Below are positions 5,403 through 6,929 of a stretch of 6,929 nt of DNA, piece by piece. The stretch spans positions 1 through 6,929 of the forward strand of contig JAGWVO010000194.1 of NCBI GenBank assembly GCA_018970845.1. Reading direction: 5' to 3'. The notes under the pieces were generated by a model. That model was not told the origin of the DNA. It saw only the letters and a program-made list of their open reading frames with translations, and made no database searches. Source of the DNA: Planctomycetota bacterium (GTDB lineage Bacteria; Planctomycetota; Planctomycetia; Gemmatales; Gemmataceae). Position numbers and translations under genes: made by a program. Position 1 is the first letter of the stretch. The number at the start of each line of letters is the position of its first letter.

Positions 5403-6856
5403 CTCTAGACGCGGAATCACGAAGGCGCGGCCTGACTTCTCCGCCGCCGGCGCGGGCGGGGCAATCATCATGCCACCTGCTGGTGGTGGGGGGCGGCCCG
5501 GCGGGATTGGTGGCGGCCGTGGGAGCGGCCGGCTTGGGGGCCCGGGTGGCGCTGGCCGAGGAGGGCTTGCTGGGAGGCGATTGCCTCCATTCGGGATGCG
5601 TTCCTTCCAAGGCGTTGCTGCATCTGGCCCGCCGGCATGGATCCGCCTTGGGCGTGGTGGAGGCTTTCTCGAAGGTTCGCGAGCGCCGCGCCGCGATGTC
5701 CGAGGCCGACAGTGCCGGCAAATTCCAATCGATGGGCATCGAACTGCTGGGTGGCCGGGCGCGATTCACAGGTCCCGGCTCGGCGATGGTGGGCACCCAT
5801 GAAGTGAGGTTCCGCAAGGCGATCATCGCCACCGGATCCAGTCCTTTCATTCCAGCCATTCCTGGCCTCGATTCCGTTCCTTACCTGACGACCGACACCA
5901 TTTGGCAACTCCCGGAGAATCCCGGCCGCGTGCTGGTCTTGGGTGGCGGACCGGTGGGATGTGAATTGTCGCAGGCGCTGGGCCGGCTGGGATGCCCCGT
6001 CACACTGGCGCACCATGGCGAGCGGTTGCTGCCAAGGGATGACGCCGAGGCCGGCGAGGCCATGGCCGGGGCGCTCGCGGCTTGCGGGGTGACCGTGCGG
6101 CTTGGGATCGCGGTGAGGTCGATCGCGCGGGATGCCGGCGGCATGGTGATCGCCGCCACCGATTTCGGGCCGATTCTTGCCGACACGCTGCTATTGGCCG
6201 TGGGCAGGCGGGCCAACCTCGACGGGCTTGACCTCAAGGCCGCTGGAATCGCCACGATGGCGGACGGCCCTTCCGTTCCCGGGTGCGATGGCATTCGCGT
6301 GGATGGTTTTCTTCGCACCACGAACGAATCCGTTTTTGCCGTGGGTGATGTCGTCGCCGGGGCGCCCCGCTTCACGCATGCCGCGGATGCCATGGCGCGC
6401 CTGGCGGTGCGCAACGCGCTTGTCGCCAAGCCATGGCCGTTCGGATTGTTGCTGGGCTCCACCTGGCAACCCAACCTGGTGCCTTGGTGCACCTGGACCG
6501 ATCCGGAGGTGGCGGGTGTGGGAGAACCGGGTCCGGTTCTTCACCGGATCGACCTTCAGGCGAACGACCGCCACGCGTTGGAAGAGTCCGGCCCCGGTTG
6601 GCTCAAGGTATGGACCGACGAAAAAGGTCTGCTGACGGGCGCATCCATCTGCGGCAGGGGCGCCGGTGAACTGATCGGAACCGTGGCCCTGGCCATGCGG
6701 GAACGCTGGCCGCTTCGGAGGCTCTCGGGCTGGATCACGCCGTATCCGTCGCGCAACCAGGCGCTCTCCCGCGCCGGCGACACCGCGGCCAGGTCAGCCC
6801 TTACTCCCACCGTGGCCAAGTGGCTCAAATGGTGGATGGGGAATACGAACCGTTGA
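5399..6856 (+). CDS. FAD/NAD(P)-dependent disulfide oxidoreductase, mercuric-reductase / dihydrolipoamide-dehydrogenase-like
   Basis: 485 aa from GTG at 5399, which shares GTGA with the preceding stop; the frame is open upstream but that part lies within the DUF1080 gene. The N-terminal FAD site is VVGGGPAGLVAA (29-40). The redox-active pair is Cys62/Cys67 in GGDCLHSGCVPSK (59-71). The second nucleotide site is VLGGGPVGCELSQALGRLG (180-198), the FAD GD motif is VFAVGDVV (312-319), and the C-terminal dimer domain starts around VPWCTWTDPEVAGVGE (361-376). Enzymes of this class pass electrons from NAD(P)H through FAD to the disulfide and on to a substrate such as lipoamide, glutathione disulfide or Hg(II). 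The usual C-terminal HPYPTxxE motif reads TPYPSRNQ (447-454), so the His is Thr and the Glu is Gln. There is no MerA-type N-terminal metal-binding domain and no C-terminal Cys pair, which argues against a true mercuric reductase. The tail (TPTVAKWLKWWM) is amphipathic and may touch the membrane. Substrate unknown. Confidence 0.92.
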   Translation: MTLDAESRRRGLTSPPPARAGQSSCHLLVVGGGPAGLVAAVGAAGLGARVALAEEGLLGGDCLHSGCVPSKALLHLARRHGSALGVVEAFSKVRERRAAMSEADSAGKFQSMGIELLGGRARFTGPGSAMVGTHEVRFRKAIIATGSSPFIPAIPGLDSVPYLTTDTIWQLPENPGRVLVLGGGPVGCELSQALGRLGCPVTLAHHGERLLPRDDAEAGEAMAGALAACGVTVRLGIAVRSIARDAGGMVIAATDFGPILADTLLLAVGRRANLDGLDLKAAGIATMADGPSVPGCDGIRVDGFLRTTNESVFAVGDVVAGAPRFTHAADAMARLAVRNALVAKPWPFGLLLGSTWQPNLVPWCTWTDPEVAGVGEPGPVLHRIDLQANDRHALEESGPGWLKVWTDEKGLLTGASICGRGAGELIGTVALAMRERWPLRRLSGWITPYPSRNQALSRAGDTAARSALTPTVAKWLKWWMGNTNR

Positions 6857-6929
6857 TGTCGTGATTTGCAATGATCAGGCGGGGTTGGAGCCAACAGCGC
6901 GTTGAGGCGCGCGCCGAGGGAGTCCTGTC
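6857..6929. other. Right-edge intergenic sequence
   Basis: No supported gene is seen. An ATG at 6871 opens a frame to the edge (19 codons) but has no ribosome binding site. A 5-bp GCGCG/CGCGC stem (6897-6912) lacks a T tract, so no terminator is called. Confidence 0.5.

Noticed and set aside
5399..6856. Calling the oxidoreductase merA
   Set aside because: It lacks the N-terminal metal-binding domain and the C-terminal cysteine pair of mercuric reductase, and no other mer gene is in the window.
6897..6912. GCGCG/CGCGC hairpin as terminator of the rightward operon
   Set aside because: The stem is only 5 bp and no T tract follows; common by chance in GC-rich sequence.
6871..6929. Start of a new plus-strand gene at the right edge, or the end of a convergent minus-strand gene
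   Set aside because: Only 19 codons are visible, with no ribosome binding site. A minus frame here reads plausibly (SLGARLNALLAP) but its stop lies about 300 nt inside the oxidoreductase gene, so neither can be supported.

Overview
This is a GC-rich bacterial window with two divergent gene blocks. The likely source is Planctomycetota or a related PVC-superphylum bacterium. The pointers are a two-domain DUF1080 (3-keto-disaccharide hydrolase) protein, small membrane proteins with an N-terminal zinc ribbon of the MJ0042-like kind, and an ECF sigma factor paired with a single-span membrane partner. This placement is inferred from protein style, not from a marker gene.

Minus strand, reading leftwards from about 2351: an ECF sigma factor (TTG start at 2351) overlaps by 14 nt a single-span membrane protein, a probable anti-sigma factor, which ends at 866. 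A hairpin with T/A tracts (819-837) follows. Next comes a secreted alpha/beta hydrolase of the LpqC / poly(3-hydroxybutyrate)-depolymerase-like type. It starts at 712 and runs off the left edge just before the expected catalytic histidine.

The divergent intergenic region (2352-2656) is 305 bp and rich in dyad symmetry. It holds a GGTTCCC/GGGAACC inverted repeat and a perfect 17-bp palindrome that overlaps a second 13-bp palindrome. These are good candidates for regulatory sites serving both directions.

Plus strand, 2657-6856: a 135-aa four-helix membrane protein; two tandem paralogues (179 and 181 aa) with a C-x2-C-x15-C-x2-C zinc ribbon and membrane segments; a secreted DUF1080 protein with an N-terminal beta-rich binding domain; and a mercuric-reductase-like FAD/NAD(P) disulfide oxidoreductase. 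The last gene begins with GTG inside the GTGA overlap with the preceding stop. Gaps are 47, 135, 68 and -4 nt, so most of the block could be co-transcribed.

The most interesting points are: (i) a short fragment between the zinc-ribbon paralogues that encodes the same heptapeptide as the upstream gene with only synonymous differences; (ii) an oxidoreductase that keeps its redox cysteine pair but has lost both residues of the usual C-terminal His/Glu dyad; (iii) a sigma/anti-sigma pair with no visible zinc anti-sigma motif; (iv) the dyads in the divergent promoter region. No mobile element, CRISPR array, tRNA or rRNA was seen. I do not claim a wholly new system here.
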